Below, piece after piece: positions 45,501 through 55,778 of a stretch of 64,000 nucleotides of DNA (positions are counted from its first letter, which is position 1; each line of letters opens with the position of its first letter). Source of the stretch: Euryodendron excelsum. Taxonomy: Eukaryota; Streptophyta; Magnoliopsida; Ericales; Pentaphylacaceae. The stretch is taken from positions 13,015,001 to 13,079,000 of the forward strand of contig CM065385.1 of NCBI GenBank assembly GCA_033060915.1, in the 5' to 3' direction. Made by a program: the position numbers and the translations under genes. The notes under the pieces are model-generated. The model did no database searches, was not told where the DNA came from, and saw nothing but the letters and a program-made list of their open reading frames with translations.

Positions 45501-46740
45501 TTCCCTCACATTGGTCCAAGCTCGACAGAAAGAATTGTTTAGAAATGTGAGATATTTTTCTTGGGATGATCCATACTTGTTCAAGTACTATCCTGATCAA
45601 ACGATACGTTAGTGTCGTCCTGACAATGAAATTCAAATTGTTATGGAGTTTTGTCACTCACAAGCGTGTACTGGGCACTTTTTTTCACCCAAAATAGCTG
45701 CAAAGATTTTGTAAAGTTGTTTCTATTGGGCCACTTTGTTTAAAGATATTCATATCTTTTGCATGTTATGTGATAGGTGTCAACGTTTAGGGAGTCTTTA
45801 AAGGAGGCACATGATGCCTCTAAACCCCATTATGGTTCTTGAGATATTTGATTGATTGGGTATTGATTTCAGGGGACCCTTTCCTAGTTTGTTTGGTTAC
45901 CTTTACATTCTTGTGGCCATAGACTATGTGTCTAAATGGGTTGAGGCCATTTTCTCTCACACCAATGATCACCGTGTGGTGGTCCGATTCTTAAAAGAGC
46001 ATATCTTTTCACGCGTTGGTATGCCATGTGCTAGCATTAGCGATGGTGGTTTCCATTTTTGCAATAGACCTATTGGATTGTTAATGAGAAAGTATGGGAT
46101 TGTTCATAAGGTTAGTATACCTTACCATCCCTAAACTAGTGGCCAAGTTGAGTTAGCTAATCGGGAGATTAAGTAAATCTTTGAGAAAACTGTTAACCCT
46201 AACCGAAAGGATTCGTCTTTGAGGTTAGTGGATGCTTTATGGACTTATCGGACTGCTTATAAGACCATCTTCGGTTCCTCTCCTTATAGACTTGTGTATG
46301 GAAAGGCTTGCCATCTTTCGGTTGAAATTGAACACAAGGCTTATTGGGCCATTTGCTAATTTAATGAGAACATTCATGAGGTAGGCCAAAATAGGAAGTT
46401 GCAACTTAATGAGTTAGAAGAGCTTCGTAATGATGCCTATGAGAATGCGAAGATCTCTAAGGCGAAGATGAAATTCTTTCATGACCAACACATTCATAGA
46501 AAATATTTTTCGATTGGTCAAAAGGTCTTGCTCTATAATTCTCAGTTACACTGGTTTCCGAGCAAGCTTTAAGTAACTAGTCGGGACCTTACATTGTTAG
46601 GGACATATCACCACATGGGGCAATAGAAGTTGAAAATTCCAGTAATGGGAATATTTGTAAAGTCAATGGGCATCGACTGAAGCCCTACCTTGAGAATTTT
46701 GTAAGTTTCATTAAAAGTGTGGATCTCATGGATCCACCAT
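42503..46740 (+). pseudogene. gag end and pol (protease, RT, RNase H, integrase) of the Athila-like element
   Basis: Gag end (LDQYTSILHDIQ, 42535-42575) leads to a protease with DLGSNVNLL and PFLATANTIIYCRDGLL (about 43190-43500). RT: RMCIDYHKLN, FPLPFLDQVL, the FMDDFS catalytic site near 44562, VFGHIMSNKGIEVD. RNase H: CDVSDYAIGAILGQR, TSTEKELL and YTDRSTLKYF. Integrase: zinc-binding HHCC area (about 45640-45785), WLGID-like D, SDGGFHFCN, GQVELANRE (the D,D,E triad) and LVYGKACHL. Domain order and motifs match the Athila clade. At least fifteen stops and several frameshifts are spread through it, so it is dead. It is preceded by gag on the other strand beyond GL4 because of an inversion. Confidence 0.82.
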
Positions 46741-46911
46741 TGCTTGAATAGAAGCAACACCCCGTGATTTGTACAGTTATAACAGTTTAATATAATTTGG
46801 TAGATAGTTTCTCTTTGGTTGGGGGGACTACCTTGTTCCCCTCCCGTGTTTGTTATTTTCCCCTTTTTTGTTCCCTTCTATGCCTCGAGATGTGACACTT
46901 CTCTAGTTTTG

Positions 46912-46937
46912 GGGGGGGGGGGGGGGGGGGGGGGGGG
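46912..46937 (+). repeat. run of 26 G
   Basis: An uninterrupted G tract in TAGTTTTG..GAACAC, after integrase in the Athila-like element. Athila relatives often carry a TTGGGG-type purine tract here that may act as an extra PPT. Its exact length may be affected by sequencing slippage. Confidence 0.85.
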
Positions 46938-47148
46938 AACACTTTCATTTTTTTCTTATTTTGTGTTGTTATTTTCTATTGTTTTGTCTTTGTGACCAGT
47001 AGACATTAAAGAAATTGATAGGGTTATGTCTTCAACTAGTAATTGTGTTGTGACTTCGCATATAGATAGTCGAGTGCTTATATTTACATGTTGCATCTAT
47101 CGGATATTTTCATTTGGTATCTAGGGCAAGATAGTTCGTTGTGCAAAG

Positions 47149-47304
47149 ATGGTGAGAAGAGTTAAGCTCCAAGAGGAACAACCTCAACCTCTTATTGGTC
47201 GCAATACTCTAGCCTGCAAGAGAAGAGCAAATGTACTAAATAGGTGTCACCATTGTGCTAGACACACATGTGTGGATAAAAATTGCAAAGGGAGTAACTA
47301 ACTA
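47149..47304 (+). CDS. small Cys/His-rich frame in the Athila-like 3' region
   Basis: An intact 51-codon frame starting MVRRVKLQEEQ. A basic middle is followed by RCHHCARHTCVDKNCKGSN, with Cys and His spaced CxxCxxxxCxxxxC. I do not recognise a family. The spacing suggests metal binding. It stands out because pol just upstream is full of stops. It could be a remnant of a third frame or a chance frame. Confidence 0.3.
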
Positions 47305-49047
47305 ATGTCAGGAAATCAAATGATTTACCTAGTTATTATTAAAAGGCAAGTAGATGTTGAGGCATTGAAATGCCTTGGAATCACCAAAACGATAGACTAT
47401 CTTGATTTTGATGCAAAAGTTTGGCTCGACTTTATAATAATTATTCCTCTTAAGGTGTGTTAAGTTGTGAGTGTTTATTTTCTGTGCTTATGTTTATCTG
47501 TAAATATGACTAACAGTTATTTTGCAAATATTTTGTATATTTCAATAAAAAAAATAAATAATAAGAAAATCATCATTCACAAGGCTGAGGTGCGTACGCT
47601 TCGGCTCTCTTAATGCATTTGTGACATATATAAAAAAAAAAAAGTTTGCATATCTTTTGTAATTTTGTACAGTTTAATGTGAAATGCAAAGGTAGATTTT
47701 GAGAACTTGTCTGACACATGTTTTTATTCACCTTAGCACAATTTTTGTTTTATCCTTTCCTTTTAATACAATTGCAAGATTTTATCTTAACGCATAAAAA
47801 GAGGATATTTTATATCATTGATTATCATATCATGATAATTTTAGTATTTTTACATATTGTATAGTTTCATCCTTACAAAAGTGAAGATTATTCACCAAGT
47901 GAGCTTTAAAGCTAATCACGCTTTCGGAGTGTTTACATCTACTCTTGATAATTTTTTTCTGCATCACTCATTCAATAACTCCATTATACTTGTATTTGAC
48001 TCAATTGTTTGAATTGTTATGGTAATTGAATATGTTGAATTCTTAAAATTTTGAGTTGTTGTGCACTTTTAAAAATGAATTGAGGCAATCTTTGATCTTT
48101 TGAGCCACATATTTTTTTCTTAACATAATTCCCTTGCAACCATTTTTAAGACTATTTCTGTGTCTCTTGCCACATATATCATTGCTAAAGTTATATCCTT
48201 TAAAAAAAACAAAAACACAAGTATCTTCACTTGTACAAGTTGAATTCAGAAATGGACTGCTCTATTTGTAAAATGAAAGAAAAAGTAATTAGCAATTGAA
48301 GAAAAAAAAAAAAAAGAAAGAAGAAGCAGAAAAGGGGTTGTCTATTAAAAAAAATCAATTGAAATTGGAAAATTGAAAATCTATATTCATTGATCAATTC
48401 ATGCCTTGACCACACATGTTTTGAGCTTTTTATCCTTTTTTTTCTCTTTACCTTAAAAACTCATGGCCAAGTTACAACCTAAACAAAGTCCTTAAGGATT
48501 TGAGGTGTACATTGCTTGCTCATTCACTGCTTAAAAAATTCACTTATCAATTGCTTATATGATTTTAACATTAAGAATTTTTTCATAAAACTATGTCAAA
48601 TTGTCTCTCACTTTATCGTTTCTTTCTTACTTCTGAGAGAATATCCAGTGAGGTTGAATCAAAGCTTAAAGGATGTACCCATGTTTTTATGTTGTAATAC
48701 TTTTCTTATCATGTAATGATCACACACACACAAAAGCCTCTCATATGTTGTTCTAATACATTATATTGCTTGTGTATTAAAAAGTAGGATAGACAGAACA
48801 TGCTTGTGTTTTGATGCATGTCATACTTTATCCTTATAATCTTCAGTTGCAAGTACATTCTTATGTTTGTGGGTACCATTACTAGAAACCCTCACGAGAC
48901 ATCACTTGTCCACTACGGGTAACCTAGGGGTTTAAAGGTATGGTGTATATGCTAAATGCACTCGTGATCCCTATGAAAGTGGAGCATATCTTTTTAAGTG
49001 TGTTTATTTGTTTTGCTAGGGACTAGCAAAAAGCAAATTGGGGAGTG
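47305..49047 (+). other. 3' non-coding region of the Athila-like element
   Basis: AT-rich, with A-runs (47631-47643, 48301-48316) and no convincing frame. It ends in AAAAGCAAATTGGGGAGTG (about 49029-49047), a PPT-like purine stretch abutting the 3' LTR. Athila elements commonly have such a long region, sometimes with an env-like frame; none is readable here. Confidence 0.55.
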
Positions 49048-50158
49048 TGATTACATTGTAAAAATGTAATTACAAGTTCCTAATTTGTGTTTGTAGCATT
49101 AAAATAATTATAAATAGTTTTAATTAATTTACTTTTAATCCTAATAATTTTTGTTAAGCATTTTTTAAGCTTTTAGATAAAAGAAGGAGCAAACTCACAT
49201 AAAAATTCACATGAAAAGATGAAAATTGACATAGAAATATGGCAATTGACATGGACAGAAAACAAAAGAAGAAACTAATAATAAAAAAAGAATAATGCAT
49301 CCTTGTAGGGAATGGATGGCTTCATCATGTGAGTCTATAAATAGCAACACTAAGAGAGGCAAGAAGGGGAGCTTGAGAGGAGGCAAGAGAGAGAGATATA
49401 TATATGTAAGAGCTTCCAATTATTTATGAAGTCATTTTTTTTTTAATTCAAATCTCTTCAATATTATGAGTCGCTAATTTTATTTTTGTAGCTAATTGTG
49501 AAGATCATCTAAGGACCTTGGGATATCAACAGAGATAATTGGTGTTTCTTGATAATTAAATCCTAGATCTTTAAGAAAACTTAGATTATTGACTATGTTT
49601 GTAATACCTTCCACCTTGACAAAGCAGCTGGTATATACAAATCGATGGTATGAATCTATGACGTTAATTTTGCTATTCTAGATTTAATTAATATTGAAAT
49701 TATATTTTTATCACTAAATCTTTCAAATCAAAGGCTTAAGATGAAGCCAATGATTTGAGTTACAAAACCTTCGTTGATATTTCAAGTGAATCGGGTGGTT
49801 TGATCAATTGGATCCAAGACTATTTTTGTTAATTAAAGTCTAGTTCCATAATCATCAAACCTTCCAAAGCAAAACATTTTTCTTTTGGTTACTATTTTTC
49901 TACACCCACTATCTAGATCTTAGTGATACTAGGTGGAATTCAAATAGGTTGGCTTAGGTTCCAACTGAAACCATTGCAATACTACGATATTTAGCACGGC
50001 TTAATCAGTATCTAATCTTTTACCGTGGGTGAATTTTCAACTCTAACTTTGTATGTTTTGTTAATCGTTTCCTGTGGATTCGATCTTAACTTACCGAGTT
50101 ATTATTACATCACAACCACACACTGGCAAATTTCAATCACATTATTTGCAGGTGATCA
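49048..50158 (+). repeat. 3' LTR of the Athila-like element
   Basis: About 1,111 bp from TGATTACATTG to GGTGATCA, homologous to 35753-37019 in reverse orientation. TATA box CTATAAATAG at about 49334-49343. The two LTRs differ by many substitutions and indels, so the insertion is old. Confidence 0.8.
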
Positions 50159-50611
50159 GATCTCCACAACATTTATACATAAGAATCCAAGAATTTTAAG
50201 TGCTACATAAAAGATTTAAAGTTGAAATTCCTGAGTATCACTGCTATATTCTCTTTGTTGAGTGATTGGGATTATTTATTAAGCTTAAACCTACTTATTT
50301 GCTCTTGTTGAGAGTTAGTCATTGTATAAATCTCATTTATTTTACTTGGGTGGGTTTGTAAACCTGTGATTTGAGTGTTCTTAGAAAAACACTTGTAAAT
50401 TTGAGTAAAGCTTAGACAAAATCACTTGGGTCTTTGCGCGCTTGGGAAGAGTTATTATAAAAAGTGAACTGGGCACTTGGGCAACTAATACCTGCTGTAT
50501 AAAGGAGTTTTTGCATAGTGGAAGGCTTTTAAGGGGATCTTAGGGTTAGCACGTAGATCACACATTGTAGCTGAACCTTGGTAAATCTAGTGTTCATCTT
50601 GTACTCTGTCA
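50159..50611 (+). repeat. 3' piece of LTR-X
   Basis: Non-coding, ends ..TACTCTGTCA followed by aaaat. See the LTR-X entry. Confidence 0.6.
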
Positions 50612-50616
50612 AAAAT

Positions 50617-51299
50617 ATGGGTTAAGCATATAATGTGTTTGTATAAATGTTTATGTGAAGAAAACATTTTCATACCTTTGAATTTGTAGTGTATAATTGT
50701 CCTATGTGACAGCAACAAGGAGGATGTGGATTCTTTGTTTGGCATGACCCTCCAATTTGCACCCGCTCAATGTAAGTCATATTAGGGTTCTTAAGGAAGA
50801 TGTCTAAACTAGAGATTGAGCTACAAAAAAAAAAAAAGAAAGACAGAGAGAAAATGTGATGTGGGCATGCCTAGTTATGTCTTGGGATTAGTTGTTGTGA
50901 TGGGGTGGTACTTTGTAAAGGAAACATTGATTGGGAAATTCGAGGTGTAACAACTATGCTTGAATTTTGGGGATGTGTTTTTAAAAGTTGGGTTTAATGG
51001 TACGAAAAATGATAGGTGTTTTATGTAATGTGAATTGCCACCTTTTGTATTAAACCTTAGCTTATCAATAGAAATTTGTTTGGAATGCAACTGTTACTTA
51101 CTTTGGACTTTCTACACAATTTGAAGAGTAATTCAACTGAAATAAATGAACACTTTAGTCCTAAATTTAGTGGTTGAACCAAATAATATTTCAACTTTAA
51201 ACTATAAATTTAGTGGTTGGACTTATGGTTTCCTCATCAAATGGTGTGAAGCTCAATACTTGATGCACAATAAGATTCTAGTAATGTATCATCTACATC
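50617..51299. other. intergenic, nothing recognised
   Basis: Mixed AT-rich sequence with an A-run near 50825. No gene, repeat or RNA identified. Confidence 0.45.
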
Positions 51300-51958
51300 C
51301 ACCTCATTGGTATATGTACTGTCCTGGTTTGGATTATCACTAAACCTAACTCCAGTCCACTCAACACCCGTATCCACATAAGTTTTGAACATTTCATCAT
51401 CATCTGTCATTCTATAATCAGTATCATAGAAATTTGAATCATCACTATCTATGCCTTGTTCACTGTCATAATTATCTTCACTTGCCTCTATAGAACCTTC
51501 ATTCTCATCTCCCTCTGGCTTAACATGAGCTTTATTATCATCACCACCTACTTTACATATATATATATATATATATATATGTTATATATTATCAATAGGA
51601 ACTTGGTTCTCATTACCACCTGTAGGTGGGATATCACAAGCCCCCACTTGGCTTTCCCAAAATTTCATCACACTTATATCTACCAAGTAAACTTCAATCA
51701 CTTTATTGGGAGGAAAGTGGGCAATCATTGCATTTACATCATCATCAGTTTCAAGCAAATGCAAACGATCTTCTAATTCTCTTCGAGGAATTTTATAGTA
51801 ATAGTTCACAAATCCTTCAATCCCTAGATGTTCAATACTCTTTACAAATTCGTTAAAAGCCTTCAAAGAAAACTTAAAAGGATAACAGTTGCCTAAGTAA
51901 TGAATTCATCCTCCCATGTATATCTTACTTGGTGTGTAAATAAACTGACCATAATGGC
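51300..51958 (-). pseudogene. MULE (Mutator-like) transposase N-terminal remnant
   Basis: Read on the minus strand: HYGQFIYTPSKIYMGG, a stop, then FKFSLKAFNEFVKSIEHLG, YYYKIPRRELEDRLHLLETD and VIEVYLVDISV. An acidic stretch with DSDDSNFYDTDYRM and GVEWTG follows. This is the PB1-like N-terminal domain and acidic linker typical of plant MULE transposases (the part before the zinc finger and DDE domain). A TA microsatellite (51556-51580) interrupts it, one TGA is in frame, and no catalytic domain follows. A terminal inverted repeat was not found. Confidence 0.65.
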
Positions 51959-52997
51959 AAATTTTAATCAAAACATACCCATCATTTCCTGCAATCCCTA
52001 GTTTCTCTCAACATCAAGACTAAGAATATGAATAATAACTCTCAATCAACAAATAAATAAATCCAACACAATAAACAAATAGTGAAATGCAGGATACACT
52101 AATTAAATCCAGTGAAATAAACTAAATACATGTAGGACCACATGCAAGGCCATTATCAAGACCATATGAGGACACAAACTCCTCTGAAGGACTACATTGT
52201 ATAAAAACAAATACATGTAGGACCATAATCACTCAAAAAATTCTTATTTTAGTACTTTAAAAATTAGGTAACAAATAAATAAAGCATACCATCACAGTTT
52301 CCAAACATACTTTACAACTAAAGAAACCCCCCAAAAAAAATTGTTTCTCCATATTGTAACCAACAAAAGAAACAAAACTCATTCAATTTTAGAAAACTTC
52401 ACAATCAAGTACACAAAAATTTCACAAAATCAAACACAAAAATTAGTTCCTCCAAGAAACATATCATTTGAGTAGTTGTTACTACTACCATCAGTGTTGG
52501 TGATCCACTTTGAATGTTGTTTGATTCTTAAACACGTTTGATTTTTCCCTATCTCTAATAAATGTTCCAAATTTTGCAATATTCTCGTTGTATTCAATCT
52601 TATTTACACCAATTTATACAAATTTCTTTTATCTTGTCTAAGTAAATAGGGCAAATATGTGTCATACTTGAGGGGATAAGTTTTTAGGCGGGAATGATAG
52701 TGAAATTCCTCTAATGCCCATTGACTCACAGCTCATGAGGATCACGTGGTCTTTTGATGTCAATAATTTAGACGGCAACCACTAAAAGAAGGACATAGCA
52801 ACTTGACCACAAGTCTAAGAGGTTTATTGCTATAATTAAAAGTATAAGGGACAAAGAGACATAAGACGTAAACTGTAAGAGTGAAAAAAGTAAGTAACCC
52901 TTATTTCTTTTCACAAAAGCCCACATGTGTAAGAAGGAGGGTCGTAATTTAAAAATTTTAAACAATTAATTTAGTAATTTTCACATAAATTTAAAGA
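51959..52997. other. intergenic, nothing recognised
   Basis: AT-rich. It may include more of the MULE but no end repeat is visible. Short frames look random. Confidence 0.45.
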
Positions 52998-55246
52998 TGT
53001 TTGTAATTGATAAGGTCCAAGAAAAGAAAAAGGAAAAGAAAACCAATATAAATGTAAAACCCTATCTTGCTTAACATCACGTTTAGCTTAATTGCATATG
53101 TTGTTAAGCATGATTTCATTAATCAAGGAGCTTGATAAGCATGTTTTAATAAAAGCATGTCATGGGGGGATTATGTTATTTTTTAAGCATGATTAATTAG
53201 CTTGATTCTTGATTAATTAGCTTAATTAATCTCCATACTTAGCTTAGTGTTAATGATGATTAATTATCATAAGAGTGATTGATTATGCTGATCATGTGCA
53301 TTAGGAAAGTAAGGATGAGCTAGGTGTGTGGCACCTAGGTGTGTGCTTCACCTAAGTGAGGTGTGTGCATAAGGTGTGTGTGTGTGTGTGTGTATGGTGT
53401 GTGCTTTATTTGTTAGCCTTGTGTGTGTGTGGCATGTGTAACTATAGATACAAGTTGTATCTATAGATAACTTGAAGCCAAGGGAGGACAGAAGAGAGAG
53501 GAGCTTATTAGTATTTTGTGTTTGTCAAGAAAAAAAAGTAAAATAAAAGAGAAGAAAAAGAGAGAAAGGAAGAAAAGGAAGAAGGAATTCTAGGGGGTGC
53601 TTGTGATTTCATTGTTGAAGGTGAGTAATCTTATGTTCATGATTGTTTCATTGTGCTTCTATAGATTCTTGCATGCTAGCATAACATTTCACGCCATGGA
53701 GGTGAGAACTGAAGTGAAGAGGGGAAGGGTGATTAGGGTTTCCAAGAAAAGACCTATAATCCTTCATGTTGCTCATGGTTTTGGTGTTTGGGGTCTTATT
53801 GAGGCTTTAGAATTTCATTTTGAATCTTTAGAGCACTTGTTTTTATGTCGGGCTATATGGGAGGCTTGGAAGCCATGTTTGACAACTTGTGTTTACGAAC
53901 CAAGTAGGAGATAGGGGAATCGATCGGCAGGACAGTTAATGTGTCATCCTAACGATAGGTCAAAAGGGCAGAAGTTGGGCTCTAGTCATCAAGACGGTGG
54001 GTATGTCCATCTTGACAGTGGGAAGTGCAAGCGTTTGGTTGTTAGGATAGAGCTACGTAGTGTCCTGACGATAGATTAATGTGGGGTGTTTTCTTCTTTG
54101 GTCATCAGGATGGTGATTGGGGTTCGTGCTGACGATAAGTCAACATAGGCCATTTGTTGCCTTTGGTCGTTTGAACGGTGAAGGGGGTCCGTCCTCATCA
54201 TCTGTAAGTTGCATCAATTGTTCTTTTTGACCTTGCATTGCATTAGGGAAAGGTTTAACATATCCCATTGAGTTTCTAATGCATCATTGATGTTCTATAT
54301 TGTATGTCTAAGAGTTATAAGCCATGATCATGCATTGGTTATGAATTATCGCATTTATTCCACAAGTTTAACGTGGTGATGTGTAATAGGTTCGAAAGCG
54401 GCACCAAATACTTCGGTTCAATCTAAGGAGTAAATCAATTATGGTTATAAAGTAGTAATAGGTGGGGAGATTTAAGATATTCTTACTAGTATTGAATTGA
54501 CTGGCTTATGATCTATATTTGTGTTAATTGTTGGATTATGAGATGACATTACATATAACTCATATTATGCGCATAATATGCATTGCACGAGTGAGGTTTA
54601 GCCAAAATAGGGCTAACCTAAGATTTAGTCACGTGGGACTAACCTAAAGAGTGTCACGTGGGACATTCTTAAATAATAAGCCATTGATATATTCGGCCAA
54701 TATTATCAAAATAGCGTGCACATTTGTGGTGTATCATACATTGCATCACAAGAGATATTACATTTTGATTGTGGTGATTTATCTATTGATGGATTATACA
54801 ATGCTCATCTATCATTCATTCATTATGAGTTTTATTATCTTTGTGAGTACGTTGACATATAACTCACACCCACATAGATTGCCTTGCAGGTGAGATGGAG
54901 AGAAGGTCCAGTCCACTACTGTTGGTATTAAGTCGAAGGGAGCTTTAAAAAGCTATGTTATTGAGTCGTTGGTCTTGTATATAGTTTTTAGTGGATGAGA
55001 GTTTGTTTACATTTCGGTTTGTAATTATTATGGGCTTAATTTAGTAGTCTTCTTTATGTATGTTGTTAGATTATGGAATAGTTTTATATATATTATGATG
55101 GAGATTTTGGAAAGGTTTTCTAATTAATGATGTTGTTTATCTTTCAAATATCTTATCTTTGGAATTAGGTAGAGGCTTCACTTATAGGGTGGTAACCCTC
55201 ACCCTAAGATGGCATTAATAATACCTAATTAGGAGTGGGTGTGAAA
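52998..55246 (+). repeat. probable 5' LTR of the Tekay/Del-like element
   Basis: Placed between a TGTTTGTAATTG start and ..GGGTGTGAAA just before the primer site. The end would be GTGACA in an intact copy. Inside are a TG microsatellite, GACGATA-containing repeats (about 53950-54150) and no real gene. The 3' LTR is outside the window, so the left end is a guess. Confidence 0.45.
53374..53393 (+). repeat. (GT)n microsatellite
   Basis: About ten GT units in a wider GTGTG-rich area (53296-53440) inside the probable LTR. Confidence 0.85.
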
Positions 55247-55249
55247 GAG

Positions 55250-55268
55250 TGGTATTAAAGCTAAGGTT
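55250..55268 (+). promoter_or_regulatory. decayed tRNA-Met primer binding site
   Basis: TGGTATTAAAGCTAAGGTT differs from the standard TGGTATCAGAGC start by two transitions (C to T, G to A). It lies three bases after the probable LTR end. Confidence 0.65.
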
Positions 55269-55778
55269 CAGAGCCAAGGTTTTCAACCACGGCTATGTTA
55301 TTGAGTTGGTATCTATAGTTGTAGTGGACTGTAGGGTGTTGTTTGTGTCAGTTTAAGTCGGTAGGGTGATGTGGGTTATGTAAATTGTATACTAATCTTG
55401 AATGGATACAGAAACAATGGCTCAAAGAGATTCACTAAGAGGAGTTGAGAAGGAAGCATCATTAGCTCTAGTTTAGGGGCTAGGACATCAGGAACGGGTC
55501 CTCAGAATCCACTAGATGCAGTTGATAGGGTTGCTAATGTTTTGGCATAATACATTAAGTATTAGTCAATTAGACCTACTCTAAGAGCCAGTTCCCTACA
55601 TGAACAGTTTATAAAGCTTAATCCACCAGAATTCTCAGGGGCAATAGATTCGATAGCAACCAAGGAGTGGTTGAAAAAGCTAAAAGCCATTTTCGAGGTA
55701 ACGACCATAACTGAAGAGTAAAAATTGTTACTAGCTACCTTTATATTGATAGATAAAGCTCGAAACTAGTGGAAGGCT

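Larger units (their letters stand above)
28235..50611 (+). mobile_element. LTR-X: solo-type LTR split into three pieces by later insertions
   Basis: The piece 28235-28737 starts TGTTGACTCCGTG after aaaat (28230-28234). The piece 50159-50611 ends ..TACTCTGTCA before aaaat (50612-50616). The middle piece is 37020-37650, now inverted. Together about 1.6 kb of LTR with 5-bp target duplications. Shared GTCGAC-containing repeats occur in the first and inverted pieces. No coding region belongs to it. Lineage not determined. Confidence 0.7.

Noticed and set aside
53597..53914. A 105-codon frame with a Trp-rich end
   Set aside because: It lies inside the probable Tekay/Del 5' LTR, has no recognisable domain and no gene signals.
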